Source: an uncultured Desulfovibrio sp.
GTDB taxonomy: Bacteria; Desulfobacterota; Desulfovibrionia; Desulfovibrionales; Desulfovibrionaceae
DNA: 8,032 bases
NCBI GenBank assembly: GCA_947177085.1
Contig: CAMWTD010000098.1
Span: forward strand, 1 to 8,032
Reading direction: 5' to 3'
Shown here: in pieces, positions 1-7,394 of the stretch
Layout: the number at the start of each line of letters is the position of its first letter
Numbering within the stretch: the stretch's first letter is position 1
Program-made: the position numbers and the translations under genes
Notes under the pieces: generated by a model
The model's input: only the letters and a program-made list of their open reading frames with translations
What the model was told of the DNA's origin: nothing
Databases searched by the model: none

Positions 1-5
1 AAATC

Positions 6-29
6 CTCCAGTTTACCGGCTACCTGGAG
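6..29 (-). terminator. Possible terminator hairpin after the TetR gene
   Basis: Bases 6-11 (CTCCAG) and 24-29 (CTGGAG) form a perfect 6-bp inverted repeat with a 12-base loop, lying 27 bases past the TetR stop codon. Read on the minus strand the hairpin is followed by GATTT, and then the window ends, so only three U residues of any U-tract can be seen. It could be an intrinsic terminator for the minus-strand operon, but the stem is short and the tract cut off. The rest of bases 1-56 shows no convincing gene; one plus-strand frame is open until a TAG at 58-60, giving a 19-residue tail that I cannot recognise. Confidence 0.25.
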
Positions 30-56
30 CGGGAACAACGTGTTGACACTCTACAT

Positions 57-683
57 CTAGGCTCGCCCTCGGGCCGGAAGCAGGTGCACGGCCCGTGCGG
101 CCATGGCCGCCAGTTCCTCCCGAGAAAGGCCGTCGCGCGCCTGGAGGGACAGCCCCTCCAGGAGGGCGTTAAGCGCGCCGGAAAGCGCGGTGATGTCCGT
201 ATCAGCCGGGATTTGCCCGTCGGCAACGGCCCGGCGCAGCCGCCCGGCGAACATGGCCTTGGTTTCCATGCGCATTTCCCGGATGGCCTCAATGATTTCC
301 GTCTCGGCGGGGGAGATGTTCACCGCCGCCAGCACCAGCATACAGCCGCAGGGCGTTTCCGGCGAGAGCAGGATTTTGGCGGCCGTGGCGAAAAACTCCT
401 CCACGCCGCGCTGCAGGTCCGGTTCGGCCAGGAAGCGTTGCGAGGGTTCCCGCCAGTAGACCTGTTCGTAATGGCGCACCGCCTCGAGAAAGAGCGCGGC
501 CTTGTTGCCGAAGCTGGCGTAGAGGCTGGGGGGCTTGATGTCCATGACCTCGCAGAGCCGCGCCACCGAGGCGGGCTCATAGCCCTCCTTCCAGAAGAGC
601 TCGAGCGCGGCATGGAGCGCCTGCTCGCGGTCGAAGGCGCGCGGGCGTCCCTTGCCCCGGTGTTCTGGATGTTCCTGAGTCAT
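57..683 (-). CDS. TetR/AcrR-family transcriptional regulator
   Basis: A 208-residue protein of the usual length for TetR repressors, which are dimeric DNA-binding proteins released from operators by a small ligand. The N-terminal helix-turn-helix domain spans about residues 15-64, including the segment FDREQALHAALELFWKEGYE, a second helix VARLCEVMDI, and the recognition-helix region KPPSLYASFGNKAAL at 50-64, all typical of the family. The C-terminal ligand-binding and dimerisation part is less conserved; it holds a CGCML stretch (Cys112 and Cys114) of the kind seen in a TetR subgroup with a GCMLV-like motif at this place. The start is set by the GGAGGT Shine-Dalgarno at 691-696, seven bases before the ATG. 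It lies 52 bases downstream of the acetyltransferase gene on the same strand and may be the last gene of the operon. Ligand and targets cannot be told from sequence; no clear palindromic operator was seen next to it. Confidence 0.93.
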   Translation of the reverse strand: MTQEHPEHRGKGRPRAFDREQALHAALELFWKEGYEPASVARLCEVMDIKPPSLYASFGNKAALFLEAVRHYEQVYWREPSQRFLAEPDLQRGVEEFFATAAKILLSPETPCGCMLVLAAVNISPAETEIIEAIREMRMETKAMFAGRLRRAVADGQIPADTDITALSGALNALLEGLSLQARDGLSREELAAMAARAVHLLPARGRA

Positions 684-690
684 ATGCGCT

Positions 691-696
691 ACCTCC
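691..696 (-). promoter_or_regulatory. Strong Shine-Dalgarno of the TetR gene
   Basis: On the minus strand GGAGGT sits seven bases upstream of the ATG at 683. This decides the start: the reading frame stays open well upstream into the acetyltransferase gene, but only this ATG has a proper ribosome binding site and leaves an N-terminus of normal TetR length. Confidence 0.8.
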
Positions 697-735
697 GCAG
701 AGCCGTGTGAGGGGCTTCCCGCGCTTGTTGCCGCA

Positions 736-1167
736 TCAGGCGTCTCCCTGGCGGAGCCGCAGGAGCGGATAGGGGCGCCCCTGGCTGTCCACGGGGCTGC
801 GGCCTGCCAATACAAAGCCCCGGGCGCGGTAAAAGGCTTGTGCTGATGCATTGCCCTCGTTGACCTCCACGGCGAGCGGGCCGTGCCGCCGCCGCGCATG
901 GTCCAGCAGCCGCGTGCCCAGGCCCCGACGGAAATGGCGGGGAGCCACAAAGAGCATATCCACGTGGGGGCCGGTGCATCCGAGGAAGGCCACGGGTTCG
1001 CCACCGGCCTCGACGAGCCACACTTCCGCAACGGCGGCAAGCGCCCGGCGCACCTCGGCCTCGATCTCTTCCACAGCCCCAGGGGCCAGGAAATCATGGC
1101 TCGCCTTCACGCTGCGCCGCCACACATCCACGAGCGCGGCATGGTCGGCCGCCCGCGCGGGACGCAT
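736..1167 (-). CDS. yjaB: GNAT-family N-acetyltransferase, YjaB-like
   Basis: A 143-residue single-domain GNAT acetyltransferase, which transfers the acetyl group of acetyl-CoA to an amine; the acceptor is unknown. It resembles E. coli YjaB along its whole length as I recall that protein: an N-terminal VWRRSVKASHDFL block (residues 15-27), the GPHVDMLFVAP strand (66-76), the acetyl-CoA pyrophosphate loop RRGLGTRLLDHA (80-91), VEVNEGNASAQAFYRARGF (100-118) with Tyr113 in the place of the usual GNAT general acid, and the C-terminal GRSPVDSQGRPYPLLRL. The family's Q/R three residues before the first loop glycine is Phe79 here, with arginines at 80 and 81 instead. The ATG at 1167 gives an N-terminus close to YjaB's, and no other start lies just upstream; no clear Shine-Dalgarno is visible. 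It begins 29 bases after the tamB stop, so it probably depends on the tamA-tamB transcript. Symbol assigned by similarity only. Confidence 0.9.
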   Translation of the reverse strand: MRPARAADHAALVDVWRRSVKASHDFLAPGAVEEIEAEVRRALAAVAEVWLVEAGGEPVAFLGCTGPHVDMLFVAPRHFRRGLGTRLLDHARRRHGPLAVEVNEGNASAQAFYRARGFVLAGRSPVDSQGRPYPLLRLRQGDA

Positions 1168-1196
1168 GGCGAAGGTGTCAGCGGCGTGGCCGGGCC

Positions 1197-4100
1197 TCAG
1201 TATTTGTAGTTCCACTTCAGGCCGCCCCAGGTGTTGCTCTGCTCGGTGCGAAGCTCCAGGCTCGTGCGCGGCGTGAGCTCGAGCTCGATGATGAAGGCCG
1301 TGCTGTCGGGTTTCATGCCTTGCTGCACGCCCATATAGATGCTGTCCGTGAGGTACTTGCCCATCTCGAGCGTCGTGCCCCCGGCGTCGTCGTCCCCCGA
1401 CTCCCCGGCGGCGCTGGAAGAGGAGCTGCCGAGGCGCAGCACGTCCACGCCGAGCGCCTTCTTGGCCGCGCCGAAGATGCCGCCGCCCCCGGAGCCGAAG
1501 CCCGCGAGCTGGGCCACGGCCCCGGCAAGCTGGAGCGCCTCCATGCGGCCGAGCTCGTTGACGCTCTTGCCGAAGAGCACGCGCGAAAGGATGTCGTCGC
1601 GCGGCAGGGAGGGGTCGCTCGTGAGCGAGAGCTTCATCTTGCGCACCGTGCCCGTGACCATGATATGCGCCGTGAGATCCGGCGTTTCGTTGGTGAGCTC
1701 GATGTCCAGTAACGGGTCCGAGAGTGAGCCCCCCGCGAAGGTGACGACGCCGCGCGTGAGCGCGAAATTCTTGCCGAGAAAGTCGAAATTGCCGCGCACC
1801 GCGTCCACGCTGCCCGTGATGTCCGGGTCGGAGGGCGGCCCGGTGATGAGCAGGTTGGCCTTCCACAGGCTCGTGAGGCCGCGTCCTTCCACCACGAAAC
1901 GCGGCAGCATGATGATGCGGATATTGAGGTTGCCCTGGGGGGCGGCAGGGGGCTTTGGCGTGGCCGCCGAGGCGTTGCCGCCGGAGCCCATCCCGCCCTT
2001 CCTGACCGTTTCCGGGGTCGGCGCGGCGCTGATGGGCAAGGTGGTGATGCTGCCGCCCATTTCGATATTGTTGAGGAGCACCTCGCCCTGGTTGACGATG
2101 ATCTCGCCGGCCACGTCGGGCGCGGTGGCGCTGCCCGTGACCGTGGCCTTGCCCGAGAGCATGATGTGCACGTCGCGGCGGCGCAGGGGACGCAGCCGCT
2201 CGATGCTGGCCCTGATGTTAAGGTCGTTGCCGTTGAGCGCGCCGGAGCCCGTGATGCTGGCCTTGCCCCCGCGGCCGTCGGAAGCGGAAAGGTCGAGCCG
2301 CATGGAGCCGGGGAGGCCGCCGTGGCCCCCGCCGCCCTTGTCCTCGAGGTCGAGACGCAGGGTGATGTCCGTGAGCAGCACGCCGAGCAGCAGGTCCTCG
2401 AAGCGGCCCTGGTTGATCGCCACCCCGCCGCGGACACGCGGGGCCTTGAGCGTGCCCGAGGCGTCGGCATTGAGGGCGATGCGGCCGTTGAGGCGGCGGT
2501 CGGCCATGGGCACGAGGCTCCAGAGCGGGCCCAGAGCCCCGTCCCAGCGCACCCGGGCGGAGAGCTTTCCGGCCATGTCCGGCTTGGGGATGCCGTCCGG
2601 CCCGAAGAGCAGGGGAACGCGCGCGGCCACCTGCGCCGCATCGCCGCCCAGGGCCCTGAGCGTGGCCGGGGGCACTTCCAGCCGCGCGCTCAGGATGCCC
2701 CCCGCCGCTGTGGGCTCGATGCCCCCGGCAAGCGCGAGGGCGAGCGGCGCAAGCGGGCTGCCGGGAATCTTGAGCCCGGCAACGCCCACGCGGAAGCGCC
2801 CCGCCGGCCGCGCGGGGCTGCCGTTGAGGCGGGCCGTGATGTCCACAGTCCCCTCGGGCAGGGAGGGCACAAGAGCGCTCCAGGACTTGAGCGTGAGCGC
2901 GTTCAGGGCGAGATCAAGATCGAGCCTGTCGGGCGCAAGGCCCCCCTTGGCGCGCAGCCGGCCCGAGGGCGTGAGCGAAAGGTCGAGAGTGTCCACGCCG
3001 ATGCCGCCCTCGCCGTAACGCAGGCGCGCCGGCCCCCGCAGGCGCGCCCCCAGGGTGGCCGCGTGGCCGCCGGTGAGGGACGCTGGAAGATTGGCGCGGG
3101 CGTTGAGCACGCGCAAGAGCACTTCTCCGGGTTGCCAGGCCACGTCAAGCTGCGTTGCCACATCCCCGGTGCTCGTCAACTTGGCGTTGAGCGGGCCGGC
3201 CAGCGGCCCGTCGGCCGTGAGCTTCGCGCCGAGGCGCAGCCCCGCCGCCCGCGCTTCGCCGAGGTCAAGCCGCGCGGCAACGGCCGCCTTGCGGAAAAGG
3301 TCCGTGAGCGTGGCCTCGCCCGTCAGGGCCCGCACCAACGCCACTTCCTTGCCGCTTGTCTCCTTTACGCTGAGGCGGGGGATGCGCCAGGCAAGGCGCG
3401 CATCCTGCGAGACCGCACGGCCCTCGACGCCTGTCTCCGCCGCCGGGGCCACGGCACTCAGCGCCAGCTCCACATGGGCGTCGCCCGTGAGCGCCATGCC
3501 GGGCGCGAGGGCCGAAAGCGCGGCCCAATCCTCCACATTAAGGCGCAGGCCGCCGTCCAGCGCGGGCAGGCCCCCGTGGGGCAGAAGGGCCGTGAGGCTG
3601 CCCTCGCCGCCAATGCCCGCGGCGTGGAGCACAAGGTCGCGCACGCCGGCGCGCATGTCCCGGGGCTCCCCGGCCGGGGCGTCTTCCGCCGCGGCGTAGA
3701 AAAATTGCCCGCGGGTATTCAGGGCATGTCCGTCGAGGCTCGCCGCCACGTCAAGATCTATGGGCGTTTCCCGCGCCGGGGGAAAGGCGGCGTCCAGCGG
3801 CAGGGCCAGGTCCTTGCCGCTGACCGCGAGGGCGAGGTCTGTCAGCGTATGGCCCCCCGCCGCCAGCTCGGCGCAACTGAGCCTGAGGTCGAGGTCCGGC
3901 GCGGGCAACGCGCCCTCCACCTTGAGCGTGAGGCGGAGCGGCGCGCGGAACATGGCGAGCGGGTCCCGCGCCTCCCCGTCCTCTGCCGGTGTTCTCTCGC
4001 CGTCCCCGGGAGCCAGGGCGACGCTGAAATCAAGGCCCAGCGGACCGTCGAGCTCTCCCCGGCTCCAGCCGCTCCCCGCCTGCCATGATCCGCGCCCCTG

Positions 4101-5159
4101 CAGGCTCACGCGTCCGGCGGCGAGATTCGGGCCGATCAGGCTGACGGCCGGGGTGCTGTGCGCGTCCCCAAGGCCCTTGGCGTCCAGGGCGACGTGGAGC
4201 GTGGCGGAGGATCCAAGAAGGTCCGGGGGCAGGTCCGCCACGGAAAGCAGGGGGGCCGCAAGCCGACCCTCCACCCGCGCCGTGGCCGCAAGGCCGGGCA
4301 CGGCGGCGTCCGCCCTGGCCGTGAGCGCGGCCTTGAGCGTGGCTTCCTCAAGCCCGAGGACGGCAAGGCGCAGTTCCTGCCCGTCCTCCCCAGCCAGGCG
4401 GGCCTGCGCGGTGAGCTTTGCCCCGTCGGAACCCCGCAACGTGAGACCGATGTCCGCTTCCGCGCGCACTGCGGCCGGCGGGGCGGCTTGGCCGGCTTCC
4501 ACCCCGGGTTCTTCCGAAGGCGTGGGGGCCATTTCCCGCCGCCCGCCGAGGAAAGAGGCGGGAAAGCGCGCGTCCTCCAGCGTGGCGGCAAGAAAGACCT
4601 CCGGCAGCCAGAAGGGCGGATCGCCCAGGAGTTGGGCGACCTTGCCGAGCAGGGCTTGCGCATCCTTGAGCGTTATGGGCCGCGAAGGCGTTTCGGGCTC
4701 GGGCGCGGGGGGCAGGTCCGGCAGGCGGCTGAGCACGGGCCTGACAAGCGCGACTTTTTCGATGCGCACCGCGCCGGGAAGCGCGCGCCAGTTCCAGACC
4801 ACGCGGTTTTCCGGCGCTGTGAGCCAGATGCCGTGGCTGTCCGCCGCCTCGAGCCCGAAGGCGAAATCAAAGGGCAGCGAGCCCGTGAGCCTTGTCAGCC
4901 GCAAGCTGAGGCCGCCGTCCTTGCTTTCCAGGGCGGCATTGGCGGTTTTTACAAGCCACGCCTGGCCGCCTTCCGTCTGGCAGATCCAGTAGAGGACGCC
5001 AAACACGGCGGCGAGGGCCGTCACCGAAAGCGCGAGCAGCCCCACAAGGCAGCGGCGCAGCCAGCGGCGGCGGGGCTCCGGCTGCGGGGGGGCGGCATCC
5101 GTGCGGGCCGAAGCGCCGGCATCGGGCGTTGCGGCGTGCTTCTTTGCAAACCAGGCCAT
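1197..5159 (-). CDS. tamB: TamB, translocation and assembly module inner-membrane component
   Basis: A 1320-residue AsmA/TamB-like protein, close in length to E. coli TamB (about 1260). Such proteins are anchored in the inner membrane and span the periplasm as a long beta-taco groove; with TamA they assist assembly of outer-membrane proteins and are linked to phospholipid transport between membranes. Visible parts: a proline-rich cytoplasmic start, a basic RRRWLRR patch (about 30-36), one signal-anchor helix (about 37-59), then more than 1000 residues of repeating beta-strand sequence in which alternating hydrophobic residues recur. The C-terminal TamB domain (DUF490) is clear: VDAVRGNFDFLGKNFALTRG from about 1118, VTFAGGSLSDPLLDIEL, LPRDDILSRVLFGKSVNELG (about 1180-1199), a Gly/Ser/Asp-rich linker, TTLEMGKYLTDSIYMGVQQG, and a closing LKWNYKY. 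A second low-complexity stretch (SGGNASAATPKPPAAPQ) sits upstream of this domain. The ATG overlaps the tamA stop by one base (TGATG), implying translational coupling and fixing the start. Confidence 0.95.
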   Translation of the reverse strand: MAWFAKKHAATPDAGASARTDAAPPQPEPRRRWLRRCLVGLLALSVTALAAVFGVLYWICQTEGGQAWLVKTANAALESKDGGLSLRLTRLTGSLPFDFAFGLEAADSHGIWLTAPENRVVWNWRALPGAVRIEKVALVRPVLSRLPDLPPAPEPETPSRPITLKDAQALLGKVAQLLGDPPFWLPEVFLAATLEDARFPASFLGGRREMAPTPSEEPGVEAGQAAPPAAVRAEADIGLTLRGSDGAKLTAQARLAGEDGQELRLAVLGLEEATLKAALTARADAAVPGLAATARVEGRLAAPLLSVADLPPDLLGSSATLHVALDAKGLGDAHSTPAVSLIGPNLAAGRVSLQGRGSWQAGSGWSRGELDGPLGLDFSVALAPGDGERTPAEDGEARDPLAMFRAPLRLTLKVEGALPAPDLDLRLSCAELAAGGHTLTDLALAVSGKDLALPLDAAFPPARETPIDLDVAASLDGHALNTRGQFFYAAAEDAPAGEPRDMRAGVRDLVLHAAGIGGEGSLTALLPHGGLPALDGGLRLNVEDWAALSALAPGMALTGDAHVELALSAVAPAAETGVEGRAVSQDARLAWRIPRLSVKETSGKEVALVRALTGEATLTDLFRKAAVAARLDLGEARAAGLRLGAKLTADGPLAGPLNAKLTSTGDVATQLDVAWQPGEVLLRVLNARANLPASLTGGHAATLGARLRGPARLRYGEGGIGVDTLDLSLTPSGRLRAKGGLAPDRLDLDLALNALTLKSWSALVPSLPEGTVDITARLNGSPARPAGRFRVGVAGLKIPGSPLAPLALALAGGIEPTAAGGILSARLEVPPATLRALGGDAAQVAARVPLLFGPDGIPKPDMAGKLSARVRWDGALGPLWSLVPMADRRLNGRIALNADASGTLKAPRVRGGVAINQGRFEDLLLGVLLTDITLRLDLEDKGGGGHGGLPGSMRLDLSASDGRGGKASITGSGALNGNDLNIRASIERLRPLRRRDVHIMLSGKATVTGSATAPDVAGEIIVNQGEVLLNNIEMGGSITTLPISAAPTPETVRKGGMGSGGNASAATPKPPAAPQGNLNIRIIMLPRFVVEGRGLTSLWKANLLITGPPSDPDITGSVDAVRGNFDFLGKNFALTRGVVTFAGGSLSDPLLDIELTNETPDLTAHIMVTGTVRKMKLSLTSDPSLPRDDILSRVLFGKSVNELGRMEALQLAGAVAQLAGFGSGGGGIFGAAKKALGVDVLRLGSSSSSAAGESGDDDAGGTTLEMGKYLTDSIYMGVQQGMKPDSTAFIIELELTPRTSLELRTEQSNTWGGLKWNYKY

Positions 5160-7246
5160 CAGAAGGACTGCCCTATGCTGATATAGACCTGCACCGGCGG
5201 GTCGCCGTCGATGCGGTGCAGGGGGGTCGCCACGTCGAGGCGCACCGGGCCGATGGGCGTGTAGTAGCGGAAGCCGAGGCCCGTGCCCCAGTCCATGTCG
5301 CCGATGATGCGCGGAAATTCGTCCTTGTAGACCATGCCGCCGTCCAGGAAGGGCACTATGCCCACATTTTCGGCCACCATGAAGCGCGCCTCGAGGTTCA
5401 CCACCTGGTAGGAGCGGCCGCCCAGGGGGTCGCCCTCCTTGTCGCGCGGGCCGATGGCCTGGTACGCGTAGCCGCGCACCGAGCCCGCGCCGCCCGTGAA
5501 ATAGCGCAGGCTCGCCGGAATGCTTTTCAGCGAGGAGGCCCCGGGCATGGCCCCGCCTTCCACGCGCCCGGCGAGCACGACCCGGTCGTCGATCTTGCCG
5601 TCCGGCTTCTTGCCGTAGGGGGCGTAGTAGCCGGCCACGGAGAGTGTGGTGGCGAAAGCGCCGAAAAATTCCTCATAAAAGCCGCTGAAAGGCAGCAGCT
5701 TGAGCTCCGCCTCCATGCCGCTCGACGGGTTGAGTTTGCTGTTGCGGCTGTCGTGGCGCAGGGCGGCCTTGGGCTCGATGACGCCGTAGGGGCGCTTTTC
5801 GTGCTCATTGTCCTTGAGCCAGCCGCCCTCCGCGCCGAGATGGATGCCCCCCCACCACTGGCGCGCGAGGCGGCGGTCGATGCCGATCTCCCCCTTGAGC
5901 GATTCCTGCTGGTAGGCGTCGGTATTTTCCCACAGGGCCGCGCCGTTGGCGAGCAGGCGCTGGCCGCGTTGCAAAAAGGCCGGTTTCTCAAAGGCCGCCT
6001 TGAGGCCGATCTCCTGCTGCGAAATGGGCGCGTCAAGAGTGAGACGCTCGCCGTTGTGGAAGAGGTTGCGGTGCTCCCATGTGCCCTCCACGCCGAAGCC
6101 GGTGTCCGTGTCGTAGCGGGCGCTGGCGCTCACCGAGCGCGGCGGCCCCTCGGCCACGGTGATGGAGGCGGGAACCACGCCCACGTCGCCCTCCGCGCCG
6201 TCCGGCCCGAGGACGCGGTGCTCGAGCCGCATGTCCTCGGCGACGGGCGCGGCCTCCACCGAGCGGAAGAGCCCGAGGGCGCGAAGGCTGTTGGCATAGT
6301 CGGTGAGCATTTCGTCGTCCCAGGGCTCCTCGCCCGGGGTCCACGGCACGAGCCGCTCGAGGTAGCAGGTGTTGACTTCCTTGTTGCCGTGGATCTCGAC
6401 CTTGCCCATGAGCGCGGGAGGCCCGGGATTGATGACAATATCCGCATTGAGGGTGCGCGTCGCCGGGTCGACGGTGTAGCGGCTTTCCGTGACCTTGGCG
6501 AGCGGATAGCCCGTGCGCCGCAGGGCCTCGGGCATGGCCGAGACCGCGGCCAGCATGGCGTCGGCCACGATGGGCTCGCCGACGGTGACGCCGGGGACGC
6601 TGTCGGGAAAGGCGGGCGCGGGGAGCGCCTCGCGCTCGAGGCCCCAGAAGCCGGTGACGCGAGTGCGGTGAAGAAAGGCGTCGGGGATCACCGGGGGCGG
6701 CTCGTAGCGCACATCCGCCCGGCCCACGGTGAAGCGCGGCCCGGGCGTGAGGGTGAGGGTGACTTTCACCGGGCTTGCGGCCTCGTCAATGCGGAAGGCC
6801 GCCTTGCCGTCATAATAGCATTGGGAATGGAGCAGCCTGACCGCCGTCTCCTCGTCGGCGCGGGCGCGCCGCTCCAGCGCGAGCATGCTGTCCGGAGGCT
6901 CCTTCACGAGCTTGACGAGCTGGCTTGCGTCGCGCATCTGGCCCTTGAGGGAGTCCGGCCCGTTCGCCACCACGATGTCGACGCGGTAGGGCACGGGGTC
7001 GCTGTCCCAGGCGGCCCCGTCCCCGGAGCCCTCCCGGCCGGCCTCGCCGCCCTGGGCGGCGTCCGCCCCTTCCGCCCCTTGCGCCGTATCGGCCCCATGC
7101 GCGCCAGGGTCCGTATTTTTCGCCAGCAGGCCGCAGCCGCCGAGCTGGCCCAGCAGGGCCAGAAGCAGCAGCAGGAGCGCGAGCCGCCCCGGCGCACGCC
7201 GGAACAGGGCTCCGCAAGGGGGGAAAAGCCCGGAAACGCGCCACAT
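5159..7246 (-). CDS. tamA: TamA-type Omp85 outer-membrane protein, predicted lipoprotein
   Basis: A 695-residue Omp85-superfamily protein, the outer-membrane partner of TamB. The N-terminus is a signal peptide with basic residues (RRAPGR, 16-21), a leucine-rich core (22-33) and LGGC at 35-38, a plausible lipobox with Cys38 as the lipidated residue. A low-complexity Gly/Ala/Glu linker follows (about 41-80), then POTRA repeats from about residue 86 to 365; GKVEIHGNKEVNTCYLERLVPWTPGE (281-306) and ALGLFRSVEAAP (323-334) are typical of a last POTRA. The 16-strand barrel fills the rest: RNLFHNGERL (393-402), the diagnostic loop-6 motif GSVRGYAYQAIGP (588-600), GTGLGFRYYTPIGPVRLDVATPL (654-676), and a terminal phenylalanine after VYISIGQS, matching the beta-signal read by the BAM complex. 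It is longer than E. coli TamA (577), mostly from the linker and loops. An in-frame TAG lies four codons upstream of the ATG, so the start cannot be further out; no Shine-Dalgarno precedes it. A BamA identity is less likely: only about three POTRAs fit, and tamB follows directly. Confidence 0.93.
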   Translation of the reverse strand: MWRVSGLFPPCGALFRRAPGRLALLLLLLALLGQLGGCGLLAKNTDPGAHGADTAQGAEGADAAQGGEAGREGSGDGAAWDSDPVPYRVDIVVANGPDSLKGQMRDASQLVKLVKEPPDSMLALERRARADEETAVRLLHSQCYYDGKAAFRIDEAASPVKVTLTLTPGPRFTVGRADVRYEPPPVIPDAFLHRTRVTGFWGLEREALPAPAFPDSVPGVTVGEPIVADAMLAAVSAMPEALRRTGYPLAKVTESRYTVDPATRTLNADIVINPGPPALMGKVEIHGNKEVNTCYLERLVPWTPGEEPWDDEMLTDYANSLRALGLFRSVEAAPVAEDMRLEHRVLGPDGAEGDVGVVPASITVAEGPPRSVSASARYDTDTGFGVEGTWEHRNLFHNGERLTLDAPISQQEIGLKAAFEKPAFLQRGQRLLANGAALWENTDAYQQESLKGEIGIDRRLARQWWGGIHLGAEGGWLKDNEHEKRPYGVIEPKAALRHDSRNSKLNPSSGMEAELKLLPFSGFYEEFFGAFATTLSVAGYYAPYGKKPDGKIDDRVVLAGRVEGGAMPGASSLKSIPASLRYFTGGAGSVRGYAYQAIGPRDKEGDPLGGRSYQVVNLEARFMVAENVGIVPFLDGGMVYKDEFPRIIGDMDWGTGLGFRYYTPIGPVRLDVATPLHRIDGDPPVQVYISIGQSF

Positions 7247-7255
7247 GGTTGCCGC

Positions 7256-7284
7256 AGTCTAGCCTCTGCGGCCGCGCCGCGCAA
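7256..7284 (-). promoter_or_regulatory. Candidate promoter of the tamA-tamB operon
   Basis: On the minus strand TTGCGC (7284-7279) and TAGACT (7261-7256) are separated by 17 bases, matching a sigma-70 promoter at three and four of six positions. The expected transcription start would fall only two to four bases before the tamA ATG, giving an almost leaderless transcript. This agrees with the absence of a Shine-Dalgarno there, but the match is modest and other promoters in the divergent region are possible. Confidence 0.25.
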
Positions 7285-7320
7285 GCATTTGAGATGAAAG
7301 CCGGATGCTTGTCCCCAATC

Positions 7321-7349
7321 TTGGCAAGGGCGCGGGCCTCTGTTAACCT
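7321..7349 (+). promoter_or_regulatory. Candidate sigma-70 promoter of the DsrE-family gene
   Basis: TTGGCA (7321-7326, five of six consensus positions) is followed after exactly 17 bases by TAACCT (7344-7349), which keeps the three most conserved -10 positions (first T, A, last T). Transcription would start near 7356, leaving a leader of roughly 38 bases that contains the gene's strong ribosome binding site. The site lies in the 148-base divergent region shared with tamA. Confidence 0.5.
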
Positions 7350-7382
7350 CGGCGGCAACCCCGCCCGGCATATGGGCGCAAG

Positions 7383-7390
7383 AAAGGAGG
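7383..7390 (+). promoter_or_regulatory. Shine-Dalgarno of the DsrE-family gene
   Basis: AAAGGAGG, a near-perfect complement to the 3' end of 16S rRNA, ends four bases before the ATG at 7395 and settles the start. It predicts efficient translation, in contrast to the divergent tamA gene. Confidence 0.85.
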
Positions 7391-7394
7391 CTCC

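Noticed and set aside
30..56. The sequence around AACAACGTGTTGACACTCTACA looked like the end of an insertion sequence.
   Set aside because: Terminal TGT/ACA and short internal symmetry (CAAC/GTTG) are too little; no transposase, second inverted-repeat end or target duplication is visible in the window.
84..710. A plus-strand frame of 208 codons opposite the TetR gene.
   Set aside because: It mirrors the TetR gene almost exactly and shows no recognisable domain, while the minus strand has a complete helix-turn-helix domain and a strong Shine-Dalgarno.
736..1866. The acetyltransferase frame stays open for 233 codons upstream of its ATG, suggesting a longer fusion protein.
   Set aside because: The extension lies wholly inside the tamB C-terminal domain in another frame, and has low-complexity Arg/His/Gly/Ala composition; the ATG at 1167 gives the normal YjaB-like length.
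5159..7246. Whether this Omp85 gene is bamA rather than tamA.
   Set aside because: BamA normally has five POTRA domains and about 800 residues; here about 280 residues between linker and barrel fit three, and the gene is translationally coupled to tamB.
5129..7297. A 722-codon open frame on the plus strand opposite tamA, and others of 559 and 640 codons opposite tamB.
   Set aside because: They are antisense to genes with clear Omp85 and TamB signatures; their translations are rich in Arg, Ala, Gly and His without domain-like pattern. Long antisense frames are expected in high-GC DNA with strong third-position bias.
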